Assembly (NCBI GenBank): GCA_013697005.1
Contig: JACCXM010000002.1
Location: 1 to 41,069 of the forward strand
DNA: 41,069 bases
Direction of reading: 5' to 3'
DNA from: Chloroflexia bacterium
GTDB taxonomy: Bacteria > Chloroflexota > Chloroflexia > Thermomicrobiales > UBA6265
Shown piece after piece: positions 15,680-24,445 of the stretch; the stretch's first letter is position 1; each line of letters opens with the position of its first letter. The translations under genes were made by a program, and so were the position numbers. The notes under the pieces are model-generated. The model was not told the DNA's origin. It ran no database searches and saw only the letters and a program-made list of their open reading frames with translations.

Positions 15680-17407
15680 TTGAGCACCACGACAGAACGG
15701 CCGGGGACGAAGCAGGGGACCGGTTTCGACATGCGGCACAAGAGCCGCGTCATTCTCGACGGCAACGACCGCGCCGGCGCCCGCGCCATGCTCAAAGGCA
15801 CCGGGTTCGACGATGAGGATCTCAAGCGCCCGATCATCGGCGTCGCCCACTGCTGGATCGAAACCATGCCGTGCAATCTCAACCAGCGCGATCTCGCCCA
15901 GCACGTCAAAGAGGGAATTCGCGCCGCCGGCGGCACCCCCCAGGAACTGAACACCATCTCCATCTCCGACGGCGTGACGATGGGCACCGAGGGCATGAAG
16001 ACCTCGCTCGTCTCGCGCGAGGTGATCGCCGACTCCGTCGAGCTCGTCGCCCGCGGTCATATGTTCGACGCCGTGATCGGCATCGGCGCCTGCGACAAGA
16101 CCCTTCCCGGTCTGGCGATGGCGCTGGTGCGGCTGAACGTGCCGGGCATCCTGCTCTACAGCGGCTCGATCATGCCAGGTCATTTCCACGGTAAGGAAGT
16201 GACCATCCGCTCCGTCTATGAGGCAATCGGCGCCAATGCCGCCGGCAAGATGAGTGATGAAGACCTGATCGAACTGGAGAACGTCGCCTGTCCCGGCGCC
16301 GGTGCATGCGGCGGCCAGTACACCGCCAATACGATGGCGATGGCGATGGAATTCATCGGTCTCTCGCCGATGGGCTCGGCCTCGCCACCCGCCGTCGATG
16401 GCCGCAAGAATGCGGTCGGCAAAGAAGCGGGCGAGCTGATCATGGATGTCCTCAGCCGTGGTGTCCTGCCGAAGGACATCCTCACCCGCGAGGCGTTCGA
16501 AAACGCCATCGCCGGGGTCGCCACCAGCGGCGGTTCGACCAACAGCGTGCTCCATCTTATCGCCTTGGCACGCGAAGCGGGCATTCCGCTGGACATCGAC
16601 GATTTCGACGAGATTTCGCGCCGCACCCCGCTTTTCTGCGACCTGATGCCGGGCGGACGCTATGCCGCCTTCGATCTCGATCTCGCCGGGGGCACGCCGG
16701 TCGTCGCCAAGCGGATGGTCGATGCCGGAATGGTGCACAACGACGCGATGACCGTCACTGGGGAGACATTCGCCGAAGCCGCCCAGCACGCCAAGGAGAC
16801 TCCCGGTCAGGACGTTGTGCGCCAGATCGGGAACCCCTGCAAGGAGACCGGCGGTCTGGTCATACTCAAGGGCAATATCGCCCCCAACGGCGCGGTGGTG
16901 AAACTCTTCGGCTACGAGCGCGAGCAGCACCGCGGCCCCGCCCGCGTCTTCGATTCCGAGCCTGCCGCGCACGACGCGGTGCTCGCCCGCGAGATCAACC
17001 CAGGCGACGTCGTCGTCATCCGCTACGAGGGTCCGGTTGGCGGACCCGGTATGCAGGAGATGCTGGGTGTCACCGCCTCCATCGTGGGACAGGGGCTGGG
17101 CGACACGGTCGCCCTGGTCACCGATGGCCGCTTCAGTGGGGCGACGAAGGGGCTGATGATCGGCCACGTCGCGCCGGAGGCGGGGATCGGTGGTCCGCTT
17201 GCGGCGGTGAACGAAGGCGACACCATCATCATCGACATCGCCGCGCGTCGCCTCGACGTCGACCTCAGCGACGACGAAATCGCCAAGCGCCTGGCGAATT
17301 GGTCGCCGCCCGCTCCCAAGTACACCAGCGGCGTCCTCGCCAAATACGCCGCCCTCGTCACCCAGGCGGACAACGGCGCGATCATGCGCGTCGGCTTCGA
17401 GCTCTGA
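15680..17407 (+). CDS. ilvD: Dihydroxy-acid dehydratase
   Basis: Iron-sulfur enzyme converting 2,3-dihydroxy-3-methylbutanoate (or -pentanoate) to the 2-keto acid, the common step to valine, leucine, isoleucine and pantothenate. 575 aa from a TTG at 15680, chosen because GAGAGGAG lies upstream and the length then fits the family (about 555-575); the open frame runs on to 15551 through repeat copy C. Cluster cysteines appear in [11 protein letters not shown] (Cys65), [11 protein letters not shown] and [17 protein letters not shown]. The C-terminal signature is [20 protein letters not shown]. No other branched-chain amino acid gene is in the window, so it stands alone. Confidence 0.96.
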   Translation: MSTTTERPGTKQGTGFDMRHKSRVILDGNDRAGARAMLKGTGFDDEDLKRPIIGVAHCWIETMPCNLNQRDLAQHVKEGIRAAGGTPQELNTISISDGVTMGTEGMKTSLVSREVIADSVELVARGHMFDAVIGIGACDKTLPGLAMALVRLNVPGILLYSGSIMPGHFHGKEVTIRSVYEAIGANAAGKMSDEDLIELENVACPGAGACGGQYTANTMAMAMEFIGLSPMGSASPPAVDGRKNAVGKEAGELIMDVLSRGVLPKDILTREAFENAIAGVATSGGSTNSVLHLIALAREAGIPLDIDDFDEISRRTPLFCDLMPGGRYAAFDLDLAGGTPVVAKRMVDAGMVHNDAMTVTGETFAEAAQHAKETPGQDVVRQIGNPCKETGGLVILKGNIAPNGAVVKLFGYEREQHRGPARVFDSEPAAHDAVLAREINPGDVVVIRYEGPVGGPGMQEMLGVTASIVGQGLGDTVALVTDGRFSGATKGLMIGHVAPEAGIGGPLAAVNEGDTIIIDIAARRLDVDLSDDEIAKRLANWSPPAPKYTSGVLAKYAALVTQADNGAIMRVGFEL

Positions 17408-17793
17408 CGAGTCGAGGGTCGGAAGTCGGAAGTCGAGAAGGGTTGTAGGGGCGACGCCTGCGTCGCCCGCGCGCCACTCACCCAGACCAATCGCTTTGGT
17501 CCGATAGCTGCCGGTTCAGCGCCGCGACACAACGCATGTGTCATTCCGAGTGCACTGCGCAGGCAACGGTGTCATTCCGAGCTTGCGAGGAATCTCGATT
17601 CCAGACGCGAACGTACGCGATGTCCAACAAGATTCCTCTTTCGTCGGAAAGACACGAATGCATGGACGGTGTACTCAGCATGACACCGGTGCGGAGAAGC
17701 GGTACTGAGCCCGCGGACGAACCTGCAAAATCTTGTGTATGGCGAACGTACGCGGCTTCAAGACGAGATTCTTCGTTCCTCAGAATGACACAT
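17408..17793. repeat. Repeat-filled gap between ilvD and the dehalogenase-like gene
   Basis: No gene is supported in these 386 bases. Near the left end is a GGAAGTC tandem, then the perfect palindrome GGGCGACGCCTGCGTCGCCC at 17449-17468. From 17538 there are several TGTCATTCCGA elements: direct copies at about 17538 and 17570, an inverted degenerate end TCGGAAAGACAC at 17643-17654, and a further copy at 17762-17791. The last is, over 30 bases, the exact reverse complement of 28801-28830. The right end overlaps the 3' end of the dehalogenase-like gene region. Confidence 0.75.
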
Positions 17794-18477
17794 TCACGGT
17801 GTCGCAGCCCTCATTGCGACAATGGCGCGGGCGACCTCAATCAGATTGCCCCCGACAATTTCCGGCGGCGCGAACGGATCGGCGAGCTGCCCCGGCCGTG
17901 CCACAAATGCACCCCGCAACCCGGAGCGCATCGCCCCGGCGATGTCCCACCCGTGCGCGGCAACCGTCCATACGGAGTATGGCGGCAGGTCGAGACGTTC
18001 GGCGGCAAATGCGTAGACCTCGGGCGCGGGTTTCAGAACCCCTGCCTCGTCGACGGACATGATCTCGTCAAACAATCCCGCGATACCAGCGTATGTGAGC
18101 TGTTCCTGAACGACCGGAAGCGGATTATTCGTCAGTGCGGCCGTGGTCAAACCTGCGTCGCGCAGCAACGATAATGCGGACGCGACGTCACGATATGCGG
18201 GCAGCCGCAAGACGGCCTCACGCAGACGCGCCGGGAAATCGTCTGGGAGCGCGACATCTCGCCGTTGCGCCTCCATCGCCAGCGCGGCAACGCCGATCTC
18301 TCCGAAATTGCGAAAAGTCCGGATCGCGGCGAGGGTTATCGCCAGGTGAAGTGTCTGCGCGAACCATCCCCGGCTCGCCCCGCTATCGCCAAACCATTCC
18401 TCGAATAGTGGATCGAGCGCGCCTAGATCGAGCATCGTCTCGTTGACATCGAAGACGACGGCCTGGCGGTGGGACAT
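17794..18477 (-). CDS. HAD-superfamily haloacid dehalogenase-like hydrolase (type II)
   Basis: 227 aa. The nucleophile motif is FDVNETMLDL with Asp10. The second Asp of phosphatase members is replaced by Asn, as expected for (S)-2-haloacid dehalogenases rather than phosphatases. Later motifs are ALTNNPL (motif II), VLKPAPEVYAFA (motif III Lys) and VAAHGWDIAGAMRSG (the WD-GA of the dehalogenase subgroup). The start ATG at 18477 is seven bases after the stop of the ABC permease gene, so it is probably the third gene of that operon. Whether the substrate is a haloacid is not shown. Its 3' end borders the TGTCATTCCGA repeat cluster. Confidence 0.87.
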   Translation of the reverse strand: MSHRQAVVFDVNETMLDLGALDPLFEEWFGDSGASRGWFAQTLHLAITLAAIRTFRNFGEIGVAALAMEAQRRDVALPDDFPARLREAVLRLPAYRDVASALSLLRDAGLTTAALTNNPLPVVQEQLTYAGIAGLFDEIMSVDEAGVLKPAPEVYAFAAERLDLPPYSVWTVAAHGWDIAGAMRSGLRGAFVARPGQLADPFAPPEIVGGNLIEVARAIVAMRAATP

Positions 18478-18484
18478 CCCTGAC

Positions 18485-19306
18485 TCAGGCCGGCAGATCG
18501 CGCCGCGTAAACGTCACCAGACCCGCTAGCGCGGCCACCGCACCAACGACTGCCAGCGTCGCCACACTCGTACCGTTGGCGTGCCCGGAGACGAGCGCCG
18601 CGGTCGGGTCGTAATACGCGAAGATGGAGAGAAACGCGATCGCTTGCAGCGGCGTCCAGATACCAGCGAAATAGTCGATGAAATACGAGAGCACGAGCAG
18701 GCTGATCGCCCAGGCGACGACGCGGCCGGCGGTACTTGCCGCCGCGCTGCCCCACAGCGAGAGCGCGCCAATCGCCCAGAAGAGCGCCAGACCGTTCAGC
18801 GCGACCGCCCCCAGGTGCCCGTACACGAACTCCCCCTGCGGCCGCGCATAGAGCAGCCCCGCCACCATCCCCGCCGGTCCCGTCACCGCCAGCAACCCGC
18901 AAATGGTGGCGACTCCCAATACCCGCGACATGTAGACCGCCGATCGCGAGATCGGCCGCGCGAGCGGGATCTGCACGATGCCGCGGTCTATCTCCCCCGC
19001 CAGCGCGCGCGCCGCGAACCCGATCACCGCCGCCCCCGCGAGGACGATGTACAGCGGGTGGGTAAATCCCAGCGAGAGATAGCCGGCCAGCCCCGACAGC
19101 GCCAGAAACTCAGGCCGGGTCCGCGTGAACGCCTGCAACGCCGGCGGGATGCGGTCCATGATCGCGTCGAGACCTTGCGCGCCACCGAACGAGGCGATCA
19201 CCAACGGTTGCACGAACTCGAACAGCGCCAGACCGGCCAACAGGGCGATCAATCCCGGCAACCCGCTGCGCAGCACCCGGCCCGTCATGCGCACGATGGC
19301 GCTCAC
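18485..19306 (-). CDS. ABC-2 type exporter permease
   Basis: Membrane subunit of an ABC exporter, 273 aa with about six hydrophobic segments (GLPGLIALLAGLALFEF, HPLYIVLAGAAVIGFAA, VAWAISLLVLSYFIDYFAG, ATLAVVGAVAALAGLVTF). The sequence GEIDRGIVQIPLARPISRSA is the typical ABC-2 loop before the third segment. Its ATG overlaps the stop of the ATPase gene by four bases (ATGA), implying translational coupling. The cargo is unknown; the partner gene downstream is a haloacid dehalogenase-like enzyme. Confidence 0.88.
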   Translation of the reverse strand: MSAIVRMTGRVLRSGLPGLIALLAGLALFEFVQPLVIASFGGAQGLDAIMDRIPPALQAFTRTRPEFLALSGLAGYLSLGFTHPLYIVLAGAAVIGFAARALAGEIDRGIVQIPLARPISRSAVYMSRVLGVATICGLLAVTGPAGMVAGLLYARPQGEFVYGHLGAVALNGLALFWAIGALSLWGSAAASTAGRVVAWAISLLVLSYFIDYFAGIWTPLQAIAFLSIFAYYDPTAALVSGHANGTSVATLAVVGAVAALAGLVTFTRRDLPA

Positions 19307-20277
19307 TCGCGCATCCTCGCCGCCAGTTCCGGTGCGTTCGACGAACCAATTGGTTCGCCGGTATCGTGCCCGTTGCGGCTCGAGTCGTAAAACCCAAGAA
19401 AGATGTCTTCCAGGCGTGGTGGCGACAACAGGAGGTCGACGACGTCGTCGCGATCGCCTAGAAATTGGAGAAGAGGCGTCACGCTGTCGCCGAGCGCGAG
19501 CACCACGCGGCTGCCCTCTCGCTCCACAACATGGACACCGGCGAGGCTATCCAAACCCTCCGGAACTGCGCCGGCAAAGATGATTTCGGCGACGCGCCGG
19601 TGCAGGTCCTTCAGATCGGCGATCGTCTGCTCGGCGACGACGCGGCCATCGCGAATGATGGCCACCCGCTCGCACGTTCGCTCGACCTCGGCCAGATCGT
19701 GCGACGACATGAAAATCGTCGTCCCCCGATCGCGCAAGTCGCGCAGCACGCCTTCGAACGAGCGCTGGATCAGCGGGTCGAGCCCATCGGTCGGCTCATC
19801 CAACACCAACAGCGCCGGACTCGTCTGCATCGCCGCGGTGAGGGCGAGTTTCTGCTTCATCCCTTTGGAATAGGTGTTGAGGCGGCGGCCGAGCGCGTCG
19901 TTGCCGAGCTCCAGCGCATCGAGCAGAAGCCGGCGCAGCACCGGCGGCTTTGCCGAGAGCGAAGCCATGTAGTCCAGCAGCGCCTCTCCGCTCATATCCG
20001 GATAGAGCGCGTCCGCCGGGACCAGAAATCCGAGATCGGCCCGCGCCCGCACGCCATCTCGCCAGCAGTCGTGACCCCACAGCCGCGCGGTGCCCGCCGT
20101 CGGCCGCACAAACCCCATCAGGAGCCGTATCGCGGTCGTCTTGCCGGCCCCGTTCGGCCCCAGAAAGCCAAAGGTGACACCGCGCGGCACGACGAGATCG
20201 ATCCCGTCCAGGGCGGTCACCGGACCGTACCGTTTGGTCAGTTTCGACATGGAGATGGCGGGGACATCAGACGGCAT
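19303..20277 (-). CDS. ABC exporter ATP-binding protein
   Basis: 324 aa from the ATG at 20277; an in-frame open stretch runs a further 13 codons upstream, but the family begins at about AISMSKLTKRYG. Walker A GPNGAGKT (residues 40-47), the signature YSKGMKQKLALTAAM, Walker B LLVLDEPTDGLDP and the switch His in MSSHDLAEVERTCERV are all present. The C-terminal 100 residues (RVAEIIFAGAVPEGLDSLAG) are the extension typical of CcmA/NatA-like exporters with ABC-2 permeases. First gene of a three-gene minus-strand operon. Confidence 0.94.
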   Translation of the reverse strand: MPSDVPAISMSKLTKRYGPVTALDGIDLVVPRGVTFGFLGPNGAGKTTAIRLLMGFVRPTAGTARLWGHDCWRDGVRARADLGFLVPADALYPDMSGEALLDYMASLSAKPPVLRRLLLDALELGNDALGRRLNTYSKGMKQKLALTAAMQTSPALLVLDEPTDGLDPLIQRSFEGVLRDLRDRGTTIFMSSHDLAEVERTCERVAIIRDGRVVAEQTIADLKDLHRRVAEIIFAGAVPEGLDSLAGVHVVEREGSRVVLALGDSVTPLLQFLGDRDDVVDLLLSPPRLEDIFLGFYDSSRNGHDTGEPIGSSNAPELAARMRE

Positions 20278-20392
20278 CACGATCGCAGCGTAGCACCGGG
20301 ATGCACTCCGAACCACTGGTGGCGAGCAACCCTGCGTTTTGATTGCTCATGGCAGACTTCTGGCCACGGTTTACCCGGCGAGGAGGAAAAAT

Positions 20393-21361
20393 ATGACTGA
20401 CGAAGCGGAATCAGGTCAGGATCATGCCCGGGAGCTGCGTACCGCGGCGGTGATCGGCGCCGGCACGATGGGCCGGCAGATCGCCGCGCTGATCGCCGCC
20501 AGTGGCCGGCCGGTGCGCATCTGGGACGCCGATCCCGGTATGCTCGCGTCGGCCAGAGGGCGGATCGATGCGGAAACGCGCACCCTGCCGGACTTGCCGC
20601 GCTACGCCCATCACCAGTTCCGCCTGCGTCCCCCCGCGGATGTGGAAGGAATGCTCGCTCGGATCTCCGCATCAGAAAGCCTTGCCGAGGCAGTTTCCGC
20701 CGCGGATATCGTCATCGAAGCGATCCGCGAAGATCTCGACACGAAGCACGCGTTGTTCGCCGCGCTCTCGCGGCTGACGCCGGATGCCGTTCTCACCACC
20801 AACTCCTCATCGCTCCCCTCCAGCCAGATCGCTCCCGCCGTCGTCGATCCGGGACGGTTTCTCAATACCCACTTCTTCGCGCCGGTCTGGAGCCGACCCA
20901 TGGTCGAGTTGATGGGATGCGGCGCCACGCGGCCACAGGTGATGCAATCCGTCGCGCGTTTCGCCACGTCGCTGGGACTGGTCGCGCCGGTCGTGCGTGG
21001 CGACAGCAAGGGGTTCATTATCAACCGCATCTGGCGTGCGGTGAAGCGGGAATCGCTCCGCGTCGTCGACGAAGGGCACGCCGATCCAGCCGACGTCGAC
21101 CGGTTGTGGATGCTCATGTTTGGTACCCCGTACGGCCCGTTCGGGATCATGGACATGGTCGGCCTTGACGTTGTCTCCGACATCGAGACCTCATACCAAC
21201 GAGTCGCCACCGACCCCGCCGATCGACCTTCGCGTGTGCTTGAGGAAAAGCTGACCGCGGGCAACCTGGGTGAGAAGACCGGGCGCGGGTTTTACAACCA
21301 CCCGGAGCCCGAATATCTGCGGCCTGGATGGCTCACCGGCGATGACGAGGAGGCGGATTAG
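20393..21361 (+). CDS. 3-hydroxyacyl-CoA dehydrogenase, NAD-binding
   Basis: Oxidises 3-hydroxyacyl-CoA to 3-ketoacyl-CoA with NAD+ (3-hydroxybutyryl-CoA dehydrogenase type). 322 aa from the ATG at 20393, preceded by a strong AGGAGG; the open frame extends upstream to 20339 without a comparable site. The NAD-binding motif is VIGAGTMGRQIAALIAASG (GxGxxG at residues 22-27). The catalytic-site motif NTHFFAPVWSRPMVEL corresponds to the family HFFNP block, and DSKGFIINRIW to the PGFxxNR block. The C-terminal domain contains GPFGIMDMVGLDVV and GEKTGRGFYNH. It stands alone, with no thiolase or hydratase nearby, so the pathway (fatty acid degradation or polyester/butyrate metabolism) is open. Confidence 0.93.
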   Translation: MTDEAESGQDHARELRTAAVIGAGTMGRQIAALIAASGRPVRIWDADPGMLASARGRIDAETRTLPDLPRYAHHQFRLRPPADVEGMLARISASESLAEAVSAADIVIEAIREDLDTKHALFAALSRLTPDAVLTTNSSSLPSSQIAPAVVDPGRFLNTHFFAPVWSRPMVELMGCGATRPQVMQSVARFATSLGLVAPVVRGDSKGFIINRIWRAVKRESLRVVDEGHADPADVDRLWMLMFGTPYGPFGIMDMVGLDVVSDIETSYQRVATDPADRPSRVLEEKLTAGNLGEKTGRGFYNHPEPEYLRPGWLTGDDEEAD

Positions 21362-21451
21362 ATCATCGTCGCGCTCCCCTATGACACTTTTCGCCAGAAG
21401 GCGTTTGGTATTGGTAGAGAACTGTCGTCGTTCCTCGGTGGAGCACTCCGC

Positions 21452-22036
21452 ATGCTGGTCGTTCCGCTCGGTGGCTCGCCAGTTGTCGCCAACGAGGCCG
21501 ATCTCGTGGCGCGGGCGCAGCACGACCGCCTGGACTTCGCCCTCCTCTACCGGGAGTACCTCTCGCATGTCTATCGCTACTGCTACCGGCGTCTGGGAAG
21601 CCAGGAGGCGGCCGAGGACGCGACGAGCCAGGTTTTCGCGCAGGCGCTGGCGGCGCTGCCTCGCTATCGCGACGGCTCGTTTCGCGCGTGGCTCTTCACC
21701 ATCGCCCATCATGTCGTGATCGACGAAGTGCGCCGGCGGCATCCGGCATCCTCTTTGGATGTCGCGACGACCGTCGTCGATCCCGCACCCAGTCTCGATG
21801 ACATTGTGATTCGGGCGGAAGCGGGGCAGACCATTGCCGCGCTCATGCGCCAGCTCTCACCGGCGCAACAACAGGTGTTGGAGCTGCGCTTGACTGGGCT
21901 GACGGCAGTCGAGATCGCCGCCGTCATGGGCCGGAGCCACGGCACGATCCGCGATCTGCAACACCGGACCCTGGTGCGGCTGCGCGATTTGCTCGGAACG
22001 CCGGAAGAAGATGGAGGAGCCGGGGATGTTTCGTAA
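21452..22036 (+). CDS. ECF-type RNA polymerase sigma factor
   Basis: 194 aa with only sigma regions 2 and 4. Region 2 lies about residues 28-92: FALLYREYLSHVYRYCYRRL, AAEDATSQVFAQALAALPRY and FRAWLFTIAHHVVIDEVRRR. Region 4 lies about 130-185: LSPAQQQVLELRLTGLTAVE and IAAVMGRSHGTIRDLQHRTL. The ATG at 21452 follows GGTGGAG at a good distance. The next gene begins before this one ends, so the membrane-anchored protein encoded there is the natural candidate for its regulator. Target promoters are not known. Confidence 0.93.
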   Translation: MLVVPLGGSPVVANEADLVARAQHDRLDFALLYREYLSHVYRYCYRRLGSQEAAEDATSQVFAQALAALPRYRDGSFRAWLFTIAHHVVIDEVRRRHPASSLDVATTVVDPAPSLDDIVIRAEAGQTIAALMRQLSPAQQQVLELRLTGLTAVEIAAVMGRSHGTIRDLQHRTLVRLRDLLGTPEEDGGAGDVS

Positions 22037-23216
22037 CACCTTGCTCCACCTGATTTCCGGCGATCGCGGCGGATACGGGACACCTCGGGCCGAAGAGCGC
22101 TACTGGGATGCCTTCGTCCGTGGCGCCACCCTTCCACCTGATGTTATCGCTCCTGCCGTCGCGGTGGTCATCCGGCAGGTGCATACCCTTGACGACGCAC
22201 CGCTTCCAGATGCCGCGTTCGCCGCGCGCCTGGAGAATGAGTTGCTGCGGAACCAACCGGGGGTCGTAACTCCTCCATCCCCGATCTTGCTCGGTGCAGA
22301 TGCGCCCCGCAATGGGCCCATCGCTCCGGCTCACGCTTCTGCCCGGTCGCGTCGCCGGGTGGTCGATCTAACCGCGACGGCCGCGCTTCTGGCAATCGTC
22401 CTCGCGTCGGTGGTGATCATGTTGCGGTTCGGATCGCCCGCATCCCATGACGAAGACGCGTTCCCGCTGGTGCTCGGCCCTGGGATCACCGACGAGACGC
22501 TCTTGTTGCAAGCGCGGTTCGAGAGCTTCCCCGAGGGATGGCTCTCATCCAGTGTCGAACGTTGGGTCCTGCAGCCGGGCGGGGAAGCTGAGGTAGGACG
22601 TGGCGCCTACAGCGGTGAAGGTACCTACAGCGGTGAAGGGCCATCGGCAATTCTGGTCGAGGCCGGTACCCTCACCATTCAGTCCGATGGTCCGATCGCG
22701 GTGACCCGATTCGGGGCCAGCACGCCTGTCACGCTTGAGGCGGCTTCCGAGATCGAATTACAGACCGGTGATCGCGGATTTGCTCCAAACGGAGTCGTCT
22801 CCCTCTGGCGAAATGCTGGTGCCATTCCGGTCCGGCTGCTGGAAGCAAAGATCCGGACCAACCTCACCGCCTTCCCCGGTAGGGGAGTGCTGAATTACGT
22901 CGTCGTCGAGCAGTCGATACCAACACCCACTCGCCCCGTCATCATGAACGTGTTCCAGATCACCCTCCAACCGGAAGCGGTCCTTACCGCCGATACCATT
23001 TCCGGGCTCGAGATGCTCAAGGTCGAAGCGGGCCGCCTGGTGGCCATCGATGTCGATCGGGAAGGCAACGCGTTGCCGCCCAAGTTATTGGGCCAGGGAA
23101 CCAGACAACTCGACTCGTTCCCACCGGGACGAGCGTTTCGTAGTGGCAATGATGAGCCGGTGACACTGATCCTTGTGACCATCGCCAACACCAATCCTTT
23201 GCGACCTGACGCGTAA
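22026..23216 (+). CDS. Membrane-anchored protein with outer beta-domains, candidate anti-sigma partner
   Basis: 396 aa from the ATG at 22026 (GGAGGAG eight bases upstream); an ATG at 22011 is also in frame. The first 115 residues are cytoplasmic and Pro/Ala-rich, and no canonical zinc anti-sigma (ZAS) His-Cys-Cys motif is seen. One membrane segment follows (VVDLTATAALLAIVLASVVIML). The outer part contains cupin-like strands (WVLQPGGEAEVG, LVEAGTLTIQSDGPIAVTRF, ASEIELQTGDRGFAPNGVVS). It also contains a tandem GAYSGEGTYSGEG, an exact 15-base repeat at the DNA level. It overlaps the sigma gene by 11 bases. Coupling suggests it senses an outer signal and binds the sigma factor, but no family is recognised. 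Confidence 0.7.
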   Translation: MFRNTLLHLISGDRGGYGTPRAEERYWDAFVRGATLPPDVIAPAVAVVIRQVHTLDDAPLPDAAFAARLENELLRNQPGVVTPPSPILLGADAPRNGPIAPAHASARSRRRVVDLTATAALLAIVLASVVIMLRFGSPASHDEDAFPLVLGPGITDETLLLQARFESFPEGWLSSSVERWVLQPGGEAEVGRGAYSGEGTYSGEGPSAILVEAGTLTIQSDGPIAVTRFGASTPVTLEAASEIELQTGDRGFAPNGVVSLWRNAGAIPVRLLEAKIRTNLTAFPGRGVLNYVVVEQSIPTPTRPVIMNVFQITLQPEAVLTADTISGLEMLKVEAGRLVAIDVDREGNALPPKLLGQGTRQLDSFPPGRAFRSGNDEPVTLILVTIANTNPLRPDA

Positions 23217-23368
23217 CGTGACGTGGAGCGAACGCTCGCGTTGCCCCACTCCAGCAGGCGTCGGCCATCCTGCCCACATGGATGGGTCAGCCCCTGCCCG
23301 GGCGGCCGGTGGCACTGGTTCTCGTCGCGAGTAGGCTGACGACCCTGCCTTGCGATGAGGAGCACGCC

Positions 23369-23764
23369 TTGGACCAACGTATTCAGGATGCACTCGCCAC
23401 CGACCGCACCATCGATATCACGACCACCGGTCGCGCCAGCGGTCTGCCCCGCCGGATCGAGACCTGGTTCTATCGTGTCGACGACCGCTTGTACCTCACC
23501 GGCTCACCAGGTCGGCGCGACTAGTATGCCAACCTCCTGGCGCATCCCGATTTCACCTTCCACCTCAAGCAAAGCGTCACCGCCGATCTGCCGGCCCAAG
23601 CCACGCCGATCACCGGCACCGGCGAACGACAGGCGATCTTCTCCCGCATCCTCGGCGATCTCGACGCCGCACAAGACCTCAATGCCTGGCTGGCTGGCAG
23701 CCCCCTCATGGCGATCGTGTTCGTTTCCCCCGCTCTCCCGGCTCGACGTGTGAGGGGGAGGTAG
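23369..23764 (+). pseudogene. Deazaflavin (F420)-dependent nitroreductase-family gene with in-frame TAG
   Basis: From a TTG at 23369 (GAGGAG upstream) the frame reads LDQRIQDALATDRTIDITTT, GRASGLPRRIETWFYRVDDR, LYLTGSPGRRD, then TAG at 23522, then YANLLAHPDFTFHLKQSVTA and so on to a stop at 23762. Homologous Ddn-type proteins (PF04075) typically have W at the TAG position (GRRDWYANL), so a single TGG-to-TAG change explains the interruption. The rest is intact for 131 codons. The C-terminal FVSPALPARRVRGR is encoded by a diverged hairpin repeat (about 23726-23760), showing the end was also replaced. Whether the product is inactive or the stop is read through is unknown. Confidence 0.8.
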
Positions 23765-23794
23765 GTCGCGTGGAGGCCGCGCGATTCGGGGCAG

Positions 23795-23845
23795 AGCCCC
23801 TCTCCCTGCGCACAGGGAGAGGGGTTGGGGTGAGGGTTTCTCAGG
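23795..23845. repeat. Dispersed hairpin repeat, copy D
   Basis: Near-perfect member: CCCCTCTCCCTG, loop CGCA, CAGGGAGAGGGG (12-base stem), then TTGGGGTGAGGG and TTTCTCAGG. It sits between the convergent nitroreductase pseudogene and the MglA gene, where it could end transcription of both. A diverged second copy is directly upstream at about 23726-23760, inside the pseudogene. Confidence 0.85.
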
Positions 23846-23869
23846 AAGAGGGGTGCAGGGGGTGAGAGT

Positions 23870-24445
23870 CTACAACCTCGCCGCCACGTGCCGGCTGATC
23901 GCCCGCAACCCATCGAAGACACCTTCGCCGTGGATCGCTGATGTCTCCACCGTCGTCGCACCGCCGAAGTCCAATGAGATGGCGACTTCTTCGGCGGGAG
24001 CCGCTCCGGGCAAATCGGACTTGTTGCAGGCCAGGACGATCGGGAAGCTCATCAGCGTTTTTCCTTGCGCTGTCAGCATGGTTTTCAACTCGGCGAGCGA
24101 GTCCATGTTTTCGGCCATCCGTAGCGGCGTCGCGTCCGCGATGAAGACGATCCCATCCACCCCTTGCAGCACCGCGGCGCGCGCCCCGGCCGAGCGCGGC
24201 TGACCGGGAACGGTGTAGAGGTGCCAATGCAGCCGGAACCCGAGGCGTTCTCCCAGATCGACCGCTAATGAATCGGAAAAAATGGTCCGCGCCGATTCCG
24301 AGGCGATCGAACGAAAACTGCCCCGCGTCTCCGCTGGAACGCCCTCGGCAATGGCTCGCAACGTCGTCGTTTTGCCACTCAGCTCGGGTCCGAAATAAAC
24401 GATTTTGGCGTGGATCTCGTGCGCGTCGAGATCGATCAGCGCCAC
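23870..24445 (-). CDS. MglA-like small Ras-type GTPase
   Basis: GTP-binding switch protein, 191 aa. G1 motif GPELSGKTT at residues 19-27, the hallmark TVPGQ of MglA proteins in place of the DxxG motif (RLHWHLYTVPGQPRSAGA), and NKSD as G4 (LACNKSDLPG). MglA proteins set cell polarity and motility in Myxococcus, usually with the Roadblock partner MglB; no Roadblock protein is visible here. Its ATG (24445) overlaps the 3' end of hflX by 10 bases, so the two GTPases are very probably cotranslated. Function in this organism is unknown. Confidence 0.9.
   Translation of the reverse strand: MALIDLDAHEIHAKIVYFGPELSGKTTTLRAIAEGVPAETRGSFRSIASESARTIFSDSLAVDLGERLGFRLHWHLYTVPGQPRSAGARAAVLQGVDGIVFIADATPLRMAENMDSLAELKTMLTAQGKTLMSFPIVLACNKSDLPGAAPAEEVAISLDFGGATTVETSAIHGEGVFDGLRAISRHVAARL

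Noticed and set aside
15593-17167. 524-codon minus-strand frame opposite ilvD
   Set aside because: Shadow of ilvD; no domain signature in its translation.
17538-17792. Insertion sequence
   Set aside because: No transposase frame; only short repeats and inverted ends.
23522-23524. TAG recoded as an amino acid such as pyrrolysine
   Set aside because: Nothing in the window supports recoding, and a single TGG-to-TAG change explains it.
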